From assembly GCA_020441905.1 (NCBI GenBank), contig JAGRLG010000031.1:1-64000 (forward strand): a stretch of DNA of 64,000 nucleotides, written 5' to 3'. Source of the DNA: Rhodobiaceae bacterium. Its GTDB lineage: Bacteria; Pseudomonadota; Alphaproteobacteria; Rhizobiales; NORP267. A program made the position numbers and the translations under genes. Every line of letters begins with the position of its first letter. Positions within the stretch are counted from its first letter, which is position 1. Below the pieces are notes generated by a model. It was not told the DNA's origin, ran no database searches, and worked only from the letters and a program-made list of their open reading frames with translations. Shown here piece by piece: positions 26,392 through 33,997 of the stretch.

Positions 26392-27912
26392 CTACTTCGT
26401 CTCCAGCATGCGTGAAATTTCGTGTTTCTGGATCTTGCCCATGGCGTTGCGCGGCAATTCGGCGACGAAAACGACGTCGCGCGGATGCTTGAATCGGGCT
26501 AGCCGGGCCTCGAACAGCGCCAGCACGTCGCCGGCGCCCAGTTTGCCGTTTTCGGCGGCTACCACGACCGCCACCGGAACCTCGCCCCATTTGGCGTCTT
26601 TGCGCCCGACCACGGCGGCTTCGCGGATCGCCGCGCAGCCCGCGAGCACATTTTCCAGTTCCGCCGGGTAAATATTCTCGCCGCCGGAAATGATCATGTC
26701 CTTCTTGCGGTCATCGACGAACAGGAAGCCGTCTTCGTCGACATGGCCGATATCGCCGGTGTGGAACCAGCCGCCGGCAAGGGCCTCGGCGCTTTCATCC
26801 GGCAAATTCCAGTAGCCGTCCATGACATTGGCGCCGCGGATCCAGATTTCGCCCGAGGCGCCGGGCGCCACGTCGCGGCCCGCATCATCGACGATGCGCA
26901 TGGCGCAATGCACGGCCACCTTGCCGCAGGAGCCGGGCTTGCGTTGCCTGTCGGCGGCGCGCTGGAACACCGCGGCCGGCGCCGTTTCGGTCGAACCGTA
27001 GACCTGGATCATCGGCACCCCGCGCGCCTCGATCTGCTCGATCAGCGGCACCGGCACGAAGGTCGATCCGGTGGAAATCGCGCGCAGGCAGGTGAGGTCG
27101 GTTTCCTCCCAGGCGGGCAGCGCCATCATCGCCTGAAGCTGCGCCGGCACCAGGACGGTGAGGTCGGGCCGCGCCTCGCGGATATCGGCGAGCGCCGCCG
27201 CGGGGTCGAACTTGGCATGGAGCAGCACGCTGGCGCCGGCATGGAGCGCCGGCAGGGTCTGGATGTTGAGGCCGCCGACATGGAAAAGCGGCAGCGTCGT
27301 CAGGATGAGGTCGCCGCTCGTCATGTCGTGCATGTGGGTGCCGTTGATGGCGGCATAGGTCAGCGCGTTCTGGCTCAGCACCGCTCCCTTGGGCCGCCCC
27401 GTGGTGCCCGAGGTGTAGCAGATCAGCGCGGCGTCGCCGAGCGTGCCTTCGGCGTTTGCAGGCCCGCTCCTGGCGCCGTCCGCCAGCAAGCCGTCAAAGG
27501 AGAGGAAACCGGCGCGCGCCGGCCCCATGGCGACGACGTGGGCCTTGCCGGGAATACGGTCCTTCTCCGCCGCGACCTGGTCGATAAAGGCCTCGCCGAC
27601 AAAGAGCGCCGAGGGGGTGCAGTCCTCGAAGATGAAATGATGCTCGGCCGCCGCCAGGCGCCAGTTGAGGGGCAGGAAGATGGCGCCGATGCGGGCGCAG
27701 GCGAACAACGTGACCAGCAGGCGCGGGCTGTTGAGATCGAGGCAGGCGACGCGGTCGCCGCGTTTGACCCCGAGGCGGTGCTGGAGGGCGCTGGCAAGCG
27801 CGCCGACCTCGCTTGCCATGGCCGCGTAGGTCAGGGAGCCGCCGGCAAAGCCGATCGCGGTCTTGTCCGGCGAGAATCCCGCCCAGCGGTCGATCCAGGT
27901 GGCGATGTTCAC
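26392..27912 (-). CDS. AMP-forming acyl-CoA synthetase
   Basis: A 506-residue ANL-superfamily ligase that would activate the entry acid of this operon to its CoA thioester. P-loop CYTSGTTGRPKG, acyl-adenylate motif YGSTE, GWFHTGDIGHVDEDG and the C-terminal catalytic Lys in PRNAMGKIQK are all present. First gene of the ten-gene operon. I prefer GTG 27912 because AGGGTGG precedes it at good spacing; GTG 27921 in the same frame is the alternative. The acid activated is unknown. Confidence 0.93.
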   Translation of the reverse strand: MNIATWIDRWAGFSPDKTAIGFAGGSLTYAAMASEVGALASALQHRLGVKRGDRVACLDLNSPRLLVTLFACARIGAIFLPLNWRLAAAEHHFIFEDCTPSALFVGEAFIDQVAAEKDRIPGKAHVVAMGPARAGFLSFDGLLADGARSGPANAEGTLGDAALICYTSGTTGRPKGAVLSQNALTYAAINGTHMHDMTSGDLILTTLPLFHVGGLNIQTLPALHAGASVLLHAKFDPAAALADIREARPDLTVLVPAQLQAMMALPAWEETDLTCLRAISTGSTFVPVPLIEQIEARGVPMIQVYGSTETAPAAVFQRAADRQRKPGSCGKVAVHCAMRIVDDAGRDVAPGASGEIWIRGANVMDGYWNLPDESAEALAGGWFHTGDIGHVDEDGFLFVDDRKKDMIISGGENIYPAELENVLAGCAAIREAAVVGRKDAKWGEVPVAVVVAAENGKLGAGDVLALFEARLARFKHPRDVVFVAELPRNAMGKIQKHEISRMLETK

Positions 27913-28133
27913 GGCGCCCACCCTGGAATCGCAAGTTGCGGCATATTACCGGAAAAACGCATATCACTACGGCATGTAAAATCGCGATGGAACTTTTCCT
28001 GCCCGCGGGCGCCGGCCGGAAAAGGGCCGCGCCGCGGCGCCGGATGGCGGCTGCCCGCGCCGGCAACCGGAGCCGCACCCGAGTCGCCATCCCTTGACAA
28101 GCGCCAAATACTGCGGGTCGAACTGCGCTGATC

Positions 28134-28147
28134 TGTGGTAGTCCACA
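28134..28147. promoter_or_regulatory. Palindrome TGTGG-TAGT-CCACA
   Basis: A perfect 5-bp inverted repeat with a 4-base centre in the acyl-CoA synthetase/tetR intergenic region. It may be a second regulator site for the operon. Short and unsupported by a repeat copy elsewhere in the region, so low confidence. Confidence 0.3.
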
Positions 28148-28211
28148 CCATGGCCCGAACCGGCCCCTCCCCAGGTTCCATTGCCAGAACCCTATGATGG
28201 AACGATCCTCA

Positions 28212-28245
28212 TGTAAATGAAATTTTACAGTACCGTAAAAATTTC
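28212..28245. promoter_or_regulatory. Overlapping palindromic operators, probable TetR sites
   Basis: Two inverted repeats share a half-site: TGTAAA-N6-TTTACA (28212-28229) and TTTTACAGTACCGTAAAA (28223-28240), the latter extended by flanking GAAA/TTTC to 28245. The array is three GTAAA-type half-sites in 34 bp, set in an AT-rich patch within GC-rich DNA. It sits just upstream of a plausible tetR promoter and overlaps minus-strand promoter-like hexamers, which suits a TetR repressor controlling both directions. Confidence 0.6.
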
Positions 28246-28247
28246 CG

Positions 28248-28276
28248 TTGCGTGGCACCCCCCGATTGCCTAACAT
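28248..28276 (+). promoter_or_regulatory. Candidate tetR promoter
   Basis: TTGCGT (28248-28253) and TAACAT (28271-28276) with 17-bp spacing, directly downstream of the palindromic operator. The resulting leader would be about 190 bases and would include the tandem repeats. Confidence 0.35.
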
Positions 28277-28344
28277 TGTGTAAGGACGGCCGGCCTTGCC
28301 GGGCAAGATGCCGGCATCTGGCCGCCAGGCCAGAGCAAGCCATC

Positions 28345-28457
28345 GTGCCAGAGCGCGAATGCGGGCGCCAGGACAACGCATGGCCAGAGCAACGCGTGGC
28401 CAGATCTGTGCATGGCCAGAACGGCGCATGGCAAGGACAGCGCAAGGGCGAAGCGGC
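28345..28457 (+). repeat. Imperfect 16-bp tandem repeats before tetR
   Basis: About seven head-to-tail copies of a unit close to GCATGGCCAGAACAAC. The clearest 16-base units start at 28378, 28394, 28410, 28426 and 28442; copies further left are more diverged and one is 17 bases. They end 15 bases before the tetR start codon. The period is not a multiple of three, so it is not a coding repeat. Confidence 0.7.
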
Positions 28458-28472
28458 CCGCGGAGGAAGCAG

Positions 28473-29114
28473 ATGACCAGACGCGTCGAAATCCTGAGAC
28501 GGGCGGCGGAAGTGTTCTCCCGTCAGGGCGTCGCCAATACCTCGATCGAAGACATTGCCAACGAGGTCGGCATCAAGCGCGAGGGGGTCTATTATTATTT
28601 CCGCAGCCGCGAGGACATCCTGCTCGAAATCGTGCTGCCCCAGAGCCGCACCCTGTTGTTCAATTTCTCCAATATCATCGAGTCCAAGCGCCCGGTGATG
28701 GAGCGTCTGCATGCCGCCATGCGCAATCATCTGGAAAGCTATGATCCCGGCTATGTCGAGATGGCGGTGGCGCTGCGCGAGGATCACAACCTGAACGGAC
28801 GCGGCTCGGGAAAGGCCGAGCGCAAGAGTGCCGACCGCAAGAAGCAGCAGGAGCTGCGCCGGGTGTGGAAGGACTACACCGCGCTGTGGCTGCGCCTGGT
28901 GAAGGAAGGCCAGGAAAGCGGCGAGTTCGATGCCGCCCTCGACGCCAAGATGGTGGCCTTCGGCATTCTCGGCATGTGCAACTGGCTGTCGCGCTGGTAC
29001 GACCCGCGCAAGCCGGTGCCCATCGATGAAATCGTCACCACGTTCTTTGCCATGGTGTCGCGGGGCATCGGCGCGCCCCATGACCAGGGCGCCGAATTTG
29101 CCAAACTGGCCTGA
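28473..29114 (+). CDS. TetR/AcrR family transcriptional regulator
   Basis: A 213-residue one-domain repressor. The N-terminal HTH is clear (RVEILRRAAEVFSRQGVANT...IANEVGIKREGVYYYFRSRED, about 4-48), and an all-helical ligand domain follows. The ATG at 28473 has GGAGGA six bases upstream; the frame is open to 28296 but that stretch is the tandem-repeat DNA. Divergent from the acyl-CoA synthetase, so it most likely represses the ten-gene operon until an acyl-CoA intermediate or the acid binds. Confidence 0.92.
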   Translation: MTRRVEILRRAAEVFSRQGVANTSIEDIANEVGIKREGVYYYFRSREDILLEIVLPQSRTLLFNFSNIIESKRPVMERLHAAMRNHLESYDPGYVEMAVALREDHNLNGRGSGKAERKSADRKKQQELRRVWKDYTALWLRLVKEGQESGEFDAALDAKMVAFGILGMCNWLSRWYDPRKPVPIDEIVTTFFAMVSRGIGAPHDQGAEFAKLA

Positions 29115-29117
29115 CGC

Positions 29118-30572
29118 CTAGACCAGCCCCAGCCACTGCCACCACAAGAACTCCAGCGGCAGCAGGATCGCCAGCGACAGCGCGGTCACCGCCAGGGTGA
29201 AGCGCGAACCCTCGCCGATGCCGACCCCCGACAGGCCCATCGCCACCAGGATCGGCGATGCCTGATAGGGCAGCACGACGTTGGTGAAGCCGAAGACCTG
29301 GGTATAGAGCACCGTCTCCACGGGCAGCCGGGTCAGCTCGGCCAGGTCCCCGGCCAGCGGGCTGAGAACCGCCGGCACCGCCGGGTTGGTGGTGATCATG
29401 CCCATCAGGGCCGACGACGCCGACAGCGCCATGAAAGAAGCCCAGCGCGGGGCGGATTCGCTCGGCACCAGATCGAGCAGCCAGTGACCAAGTTCGCTGG
29501 CAAGGCCGCTGGCGGCAATCGAGGCGCCCATGCCGATCACCGCCGCGGTATAGAGCACCGAGGCATAGTCGAGCCGCTCATTGACGGTTTTCGCCGGTAC
29601 AAGATTGAGCCCCGGCAGCAGCAGAACGAATGCGGCGGCAAGGCCGACCCAGGGCGCCGCGATGCCATGCAGCGTGTCGGTGACCCAAAACACGAGCGCG
29701 AGCGCCAGGATCGCCGCGAGGCGGATCTCGCCGCGCTTCAGCGCGGTGCGCGCCGAGGAAGGCCCGGCTTCCTTTCGCGGGCTGTCGCGGAACAGGATGA
29801 GCGCCACGGCGACGATCAGCCCGGCGCGCAGCACGCCCATGACCGGGAAATTGACCAGCAGATAGCCGCCATAGGTAAACACCGTGCCATAGAGCGTCTC
29901 GGCGGCGCCGGCGAGGATCATGCCCGGCAGGTGCGAGGGCAGGATGGTGCCGCCGGGGGTAAAGCAGACCAGCGCCGCCACCATCACCATGCCGGCCCGC
30001 CCGCGGCTGCGCGGCCCGAATCCCAGCGCCTCGGCGATCGCCACCACCAGCGGCACCAGCAGCACGACGCGGCCCATCGAGGACGGCATGACGAAGGACA
30101 GCGCCATGGCGACGGCGGCAATGCCCGTCAGCACCCGGCCATAGGAATTACCGATGCCCTGAAGCGCCGCCCTGGCGAAGCGCTCGCCAAGCCCGGTATG
30201 ATTGACGGCGACCCCGATCACCATGCCGCCGAAGACCAGCCACAACGCGCCCGAGGCAAAGCCGGAAAACACCACCGCCGCCGGCTGCACCTTGAGCAGC
30301 ATGCCGAAGGTAAGAAAACCGACCGCGGTGATGCCAAGCGGCAGGGCGCCGCTGGCCAGCAGCGTCACCGTGGCCACGGTCAGCCCGGCGACCCTGATCG
30401 AAGCCGGGTTCCAGCCTTCGGGAACCGGAGCCGCCAGCGCCGCCAAAAGGGCCGCCGCGGCAAATCCGAGGGCAAGGATGGAAGACGGCGTGAAGCCTGG
30501 CGCGTCCGCCGCCGCGCCCGCCGCCGCGCCCATGCGCGTCGGAGCGGGCCTGTTCGTCGTGCTGTCTGCCAT
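29118..30572 (-). CDS. DASS/SLC13-type dicarboxylate or anion:Na+ symporter
   Basis: A 484-residue inner-membrane transporter with about 12 hydrophobic segments and a short polar N-terminal tail. The two SNT-type hairpin signatures of the divalent anion:Na+ symporter family are suggested by FVMPSSMGRVVLLVPLV and GMITTNPAVPAVLSPL. Substrates in the family are C4/C5 dicarboxylates, citrate or sulfate. GGAGAG precedes the ATG at 30572. It is followed closely on the plus-strand side by tetR (convergent) and preceded by the iclR gene on the same strand with a 23-bp gap, so the two are probably co-transcribed. Confidence 0.85.
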   Translation of the reverse strand: MADSTTNRPAPTRMGAAAGAAADAPGFTPSSILALGFAAAALLAALAAPVPEGWNPASIRVAGLTVATVTLLASGALPLGITAVGFLTFGMLLKVQPAAVVFSGFASGALWLVFGGMVIGVAVNHTGLGERFARAALQGIGNSYGRVLTGIAAVAMALSFVMPSSMGRVVLLVPLVVAIAEALGFGPRSRGRAGMVMVAALVCFTPGGTILPSHLPGMILAGAAETLYGTVFTYGGYLLVNFPVMGVLRAGLIVAVALILFRDSPRKEAGPSSARTALKRGEIRLAAILALALVFWVTDTLHGIAAPWVGLAAAFVLLLPGLNLVPAKTVNERLDYASVLYTAAVIGMGASIAASGLASELGHWLLDLVPSESAPRWASFMALSASSALMGMITTNPAVPAVLSPLAGDLAELTRLPVETVLYTQVFGFTNVVLPYQASPILVAMGLSGVGIGEGSRFTLAVTALSLAILLPLEFLWWQWLGLV

Positions 30573-30595
30573 ATGCGGCTCTCCAAAAACCGGCT

Positions 30596-31363
30596 TTAGC
30601 CGTGATAGGTGTGCCAGATCTCGCCCATGCGCTGCGCCGCCTCGCGCGTCGCCGGCAGCAGGGCCTGGTGCAATTGCTCTTCCCACACCGCGTCGCGCAG
30701 ATAGATCAGCACCATGGCCCCGATCGCCTGCTCCCCGGACAGCACCGGCACCGCGGCGACCCTGGTGCCCTCGATCGGCGAATCGTAGTCGCGCTGGGCA
30801 TAGCCGTCACGCCGAAATATGGCGATACCCCCCTCGACATGATTGCGTATTGCCGCCGCATCGCGCCGCTCCCAGTCGACCGCCGCGCGCAGCCTTGCCT
30901 CGCGTTCGACGGGCTTGGCGGCGGCGAGATAGGCGATGCCGGCGGCCGAGTCGTGAATGGGAAACCGCGTCTGCTCGAACCGGTTGAGGCTGATCGGCGA
31001 AACGTCGCGGCTCGACGCCTGGATCACCATGGCGCCGCCCTCCGGCAGCAGGAACTCCGCCGGCCATTTGACGCCGTGGGAGAAGTCGGTGAGCAGGCGG
31101 CGGATCGCGCTCACCGCCGGGTTCTGGATCGCCTGGGCGCTCGACAGCAACCGCGCCTTGGGCGCCACCTTGTAGCCGCGGCCGCTGTCGTCGAGATCGA
31201 CATAGCCTTCGGCGCGCAGCGTATTGAGCGTGCGTACCACCGGGGCCTTGGGGAAACCGGTGAGCGCAACGAGCTGCGATACCGTTGCCAGCGGATGTTC
31301 GTTGAGCGTCGCCAGCAGCCGCAGGCCCCGCGCCAGTGCCTGGATTGGCTCCTGCTTCGCCAC
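30596..31363 (-). CDS. IclR family transcriptional regulator
   Basis: A 255-residue IclR protein: N-terminal winged HTH (LARGLRLLATLNEHPLATVSQLVALTGFPKAPVVRTLNTL) and C-terminal effector domain. The frame extends to 31528, but GTG 31363 (VAKQEPIQALARG) has GAGGAG at good spacing and starts where relatives do. It is divergent from the reductive-dehalogenase-like gene, and inverted repeats between them look like its operators. It probably controls that gene and the transporter gene in response to a small carboxylic acid. Confidence 0.9.
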   Translation of the reverse strand: MAKQEPIQALARGLRLLATLNEHPLATVSQLVALTGFPKAPVVRTLNTLRAEGYVDLDDSGRGYKVAPKARLLSSAQAIQNPAVSAIRRLLTDFSHGVKWPAEFLLPEGGAMVIQASSRDVSPISLNRFEQTRFPIHDSAAGIAYLAAAKPVEREARLRAAVDWERRDAAAIRNHVEGGIAIFRRDGYAQRDYDSPIEGTRVAAVPVLSGEQAIGAMVLIYLRDAVWEEQLHQALLPATREAAQRMGEIWHTYHG

Positions 31364-31421
31364 CCGCGTCTCCTCTTCCCGGCGCCCGCCATCAATCCAT
31401 GGGCGCGGCACGCCTCTCAGC

Positions 31422-31477
31422 GCGGACAAAACCAAAGGCGGTCCGGTTTGTCCATCATAAACTGGACCACCGGTCCA
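31422..31477. promoter_or_regulatory. IclR operator region with nested inverted repeats
   Basis: Three overlapping inverted repeats: GGACAAAACC (from about 31423) with GGTTTGTCC (31445-31453); GGTCCGGTTT (31440-31449) with AAACTGGACC (31459-31468), one mismatch; and TGGACC-ACC-GGTCCA (31463-31477), perfect. A minus-strand TATGAT (31454-31459) is a candidate -10 box for iclR that lies inside the operators, consistent with autorepression. Confidence 0.6.
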
Positions 31478-31623
31478 TTTTATTGACATCGCGGCTGGAT
31501 CCATGCTTGGCTCGGTCACGGTCGGCATTGTGCGGCCCGATATTTTGCCGGCTCGCCGCTGGTGGGGGGCAAAGATCTTGGACTTGGTGCCCGCCCGGGC
31601 GCGCCGAAAGGGGAAGCCTGCCC

Positions 31624-33873
31624 ATGCTGCTCAAGACCGCCGCCGATAAGCGCCCCTATCATCTGGGCACCTATCCGCTGGAGACGCTGCCCCGCGACGA
31701 GGCCGTGATCGCGCTGGAATGCGCCCGCGCGCCGCTCGCGGGCCGTGCCGGCGAGGAAGCTCCCCAAGGTCCACTGGCGCGTGCCGCGAGAACCTATCGC
31801 GACACCTTCGCCGGCCACGCGGCGGGTGACCCGGCGCCGGTCAGGGCCCCGGTGCCGGACGATCTTGCCCGCCGCGCCGTCGACATCAAGGGCTATGGCT
31901 ATTTTCTCAATGCCGACCAGGTCGGCATCTGCCAAATGCCCGCCAGCGCCTGGCTGGCCGAAGCCGAACCGGATACCCACGGCCATGCGATCGTGTTGCT
32001 GATCGCCCATGGCCGCGTGCCCGAGGAAGGCAATCCGGCCCGCGCCCTTGCCGCGCCGGCGATTGGCGAAACCGCCGACATGCGGGCCACCGAAATCGCC
32101 GTCTGCGTCGCCCGCCATATCCGCGTCATGGGCTTTTCGGCCACCGCCCATGCCGCCGGCTGCGGCCAGGTGGATAGGGACCGCCTTGCCGTGCTGGCCG
32201 GCCTGTGCGTGCGCGACGGCGCGACCCTGCGCAATCCCTTTGTCGGGCGCGGCTTTTCGCTGGCGGTGGTGACCACCGGTTATGAACTGCCCCATGACCT
32301 GCCGCTGGCCGCCACCGCGCTCAAGGCCGGAGGTCTTGGCTATTGGCTGGGGGTCAATGGCGCGACCTCGGGGCGAGAGCGGGGCCGCCGTGCCGCCCGC
32401 CCCACCCATCTCAGCGCCTATCCCATGGAAACGGTCAAGCGCGTCGAGCGGCCGACGACCCTCATCCTCGATGACGAGATTCCCCGCGTGCCCAAGCGCG
32501 CCGCCTTTTTCGAGCGCGCCCTGCGCGGCGATCTGGGGGCCAAGGCACAGCGCGAGCGCAACCGCTTTGCCTTCAAGCAGCCCCACACCTACGGCATTCT
32601 CGGCCCCATGCGCGACCTCGTGCCGATGCAGGACGGGGAGGTCGGCAAGGATGCCGATACGTCGCTTTACGGCGATCCGGAGGCCAATTCGCGGGCCTTG
32701 AAGTCACTATCCTATCTGCTCGGTTCCGACCTCACCGGCATCTGCGAAATTCCATCCTACGCCTGGTACTCGCATAACAGCGCCGGTGAGGAGATTGTGC
32801 CCTATCACCGCTACGCCGTGGTCATGCTCACCGACCAGGAATACGACACCATGGAGGGCGCCTCCGGCGATGACTGGATCTCCGGCGCCCAGTCGATGCG
32901 CGCCTATCTGCGCGGCGCCGAGATCGCCGGCATCATGGCCGATGTCATCCGCCAGCTCGGCTTTCCCGCCCGGGCGCAGACCAATGTCGACAGCGACGTG
33001 CTGCAACTGCCGCTGACCCTGTGGTCCGGCCTCGGCGAGCTCAGCCGCATCGGCGAGCTGGTGCTCAATCCTTTTGTCGGTCCGCGGTTCAAATCGGTGG
33101 TGCTGACCACCGACATGCCGCTTCAGGTCGACAAGCCGATCGATTTCGGCCTGCAATATTTCTGCAATCACTGCTGGAAATGCGCCCGTGAATGCCCCTG
33201 CGACGCCATCCCCTGGGGCAATTCGGTGATGTTCAACGGCTATGAGATGTTCAAGATCGACGCCGAGCGTTGCGCCAGATACCGGCTGACCAATTCGAAG
33301 GGCTCGGCCTGCGGGCGCTGCATGAAGATGTGCCCGCTCAACAAGGTCGTGACCGCCGACGGGCCGCTGTTGCAGCGCATGGCCAGCTGGTGCGGCATTC
33401 ATGCCCGCTGGCTCAAGCCGCTGCTGGTGCCGATCGCCGTCAAGCTCGACGACTGGCTGGGGCACGGCACCCGGAACGCGGTCAAGAAGTGGTGGCTCGA
33501 CCTGGAAATCGTCGACAATATCTGCGTCGATCCGGTGGCCGGCACCAACGAGCGCGATCTCAATCTCGATCACAGGATCGAGGCCGACAAACAGAAGATG
33601 GCCTATTACTTCGCCAGCATGATGCCGGTGCCCAATGACGTCGACCCCCAGCCGGTCGACCGCAAGGCGGCATTGGCCGCCGCCAGTTTGCTGGAAACCC
33701 CGGCCGAAGCGCGGGCGCGCAAGGCGGCCGGGGGCGCGCGCCCCGCCCATTACGTGCCGACGCCGCCGGCGCCAGGCGGGCCGCGCGGCACGGCCGATGC
33801 CAGCGGGCCGAGCATCTACAGCCAGGCTGGCGGAACGGGCAGGAAACCCGCGGCGGCTGCGGGCAAGAAATAG
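31624..33873 (+). CDS. Reductive-dehalogenase-like 2x[4Fe-4S] protein with a duplicated corrinoid-type domain
   Basis: A 749-residue protein of the RdhA/QueG superfamily. Two copies of the nitroreductase-like domain are visible: about 85-220 (YFLNADQVGICQMPASAW ... NPFVGRGFSLAVVTT) and 355-500 (YLLGSDLTGICEIPSYAW ... NPFVGPRFKSVVLTT). The ferredoxin-like segment follows: FCNHCWKCARECPCDAI (about 514-530) and CGRCMKMCPLNK (about 562-573). There is no twin-arginine signal and no membrane anchor, unlike respiratory RdhA, and no C-terminal flavodoxin-reductase module, unlike catabolic aerobic RdhA. The tail from about 725 is Ala/Pro/Gly-rich. Divergent from an IclR gene and next to a transporter and an Old Yellow Enzyme. 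Family is clear; dehalogenation is only a possibility. Start chosen at ATG 31624, the first Met of the conserved part. Confidence 0.8.
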   Translation: MLLKTAADKRPYHLGTYPLETLPRDEAVIALECARAPLAGRAGEEAPQGPLARAARTYRDTFAGHAAGDPAPVRAPVPDDLARRAVDIKGYGYFLNADQVGICQMPASAWLAEAEPDTHGHAIVLLIAHGRVPEEGNPARALAAPAIGETADMRATEIAVCVARHIRVMGFSATAHAAGCGQVDRDRLAVLAGLCVRDGATLRNPFVGRGFSLAVVTTGYELPHDLPLAATALKAGGLGYWLGVNGATSGRERGRRAARPTHLSAYPMETVKRVERPTTLILDDEIPRVPKRAAFFERALRGDLGAKAQRERNRFAFKQPHTYGILGPMRDLVPMQDGEVGKDADTSLYGDPEANSRALKSLSYLLGSDLTGICEIPSYAWYSHNSAGEEIVPYHRYAVVMLTDQEYDTMEGASGDDWISGAQSMRAYLRGAEIAGIMADVIRQLGFPARAQTNVDSDVLQLPLTLWSGLGELSRIGELVLNPFVGPRFKSVVLTTDMPLQVDKPIDFGLQYFCNHCWKCARECPCDAIPWGNSVMFNGYEMFKIDAERCARYRLTNSKGSACGRCMKMCPLNKVVTADGPLLQRMASWCGIHARWLKPLLVPIAVKLDDWLGHGTRNAVKKWWLDLEIVDNICVDPVAGTNERDLNLDHRIEADKQKMAYYFASMMPVPNDVDPQPVDRKAALAAASLLETPAEARARKAAGGARPAHYVPTPPAPGGPRGTADASGPSIYSQAGGTGRKPAAAAGKK

Positions 33874-33997
33874 AGGCGGAAAGACATAAAGGGCGGCCCG
33901 GCCCCGGGGAGGACATTCGGAGCCGAGCCGCCAAGGAGCAGGCCGGATTTGGAGGGGGAAGTGCCGGCCCGCGAAAAGATTTTGAAGGCTGGGTTTT

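Larger units (their letters stand above)
27913..28472. promoter_or_regulatory. Divergent control region between the ten-gene operon and tetR
   Basis: A 560-bp gene-free region. It contains overlapping palindromes around 28212-28245, a second palindrome TGTGG-N4-CCACA at 28134-28147, a lone GTAAAA half-site at 27976-27981 near the operon start, and a run of imperfect 16-bp tandem repeats at about 28345-28457, immediately before tetR. Otherwise I see nothing coding. Confidence 0.6.

Noticed and set aside
28345-28457. CRISPR array
   Set aside because: Units are contiguous 16-mers without spacers and no cas genes are present.
31624-33873. Plain epoxyqueuosine reductase (QueG)
   Set aside because: It is twice the usual size with a duplicated domain, lacks the QueG C-terminal HEAT-like part, and is in a regulated catabolic setting.
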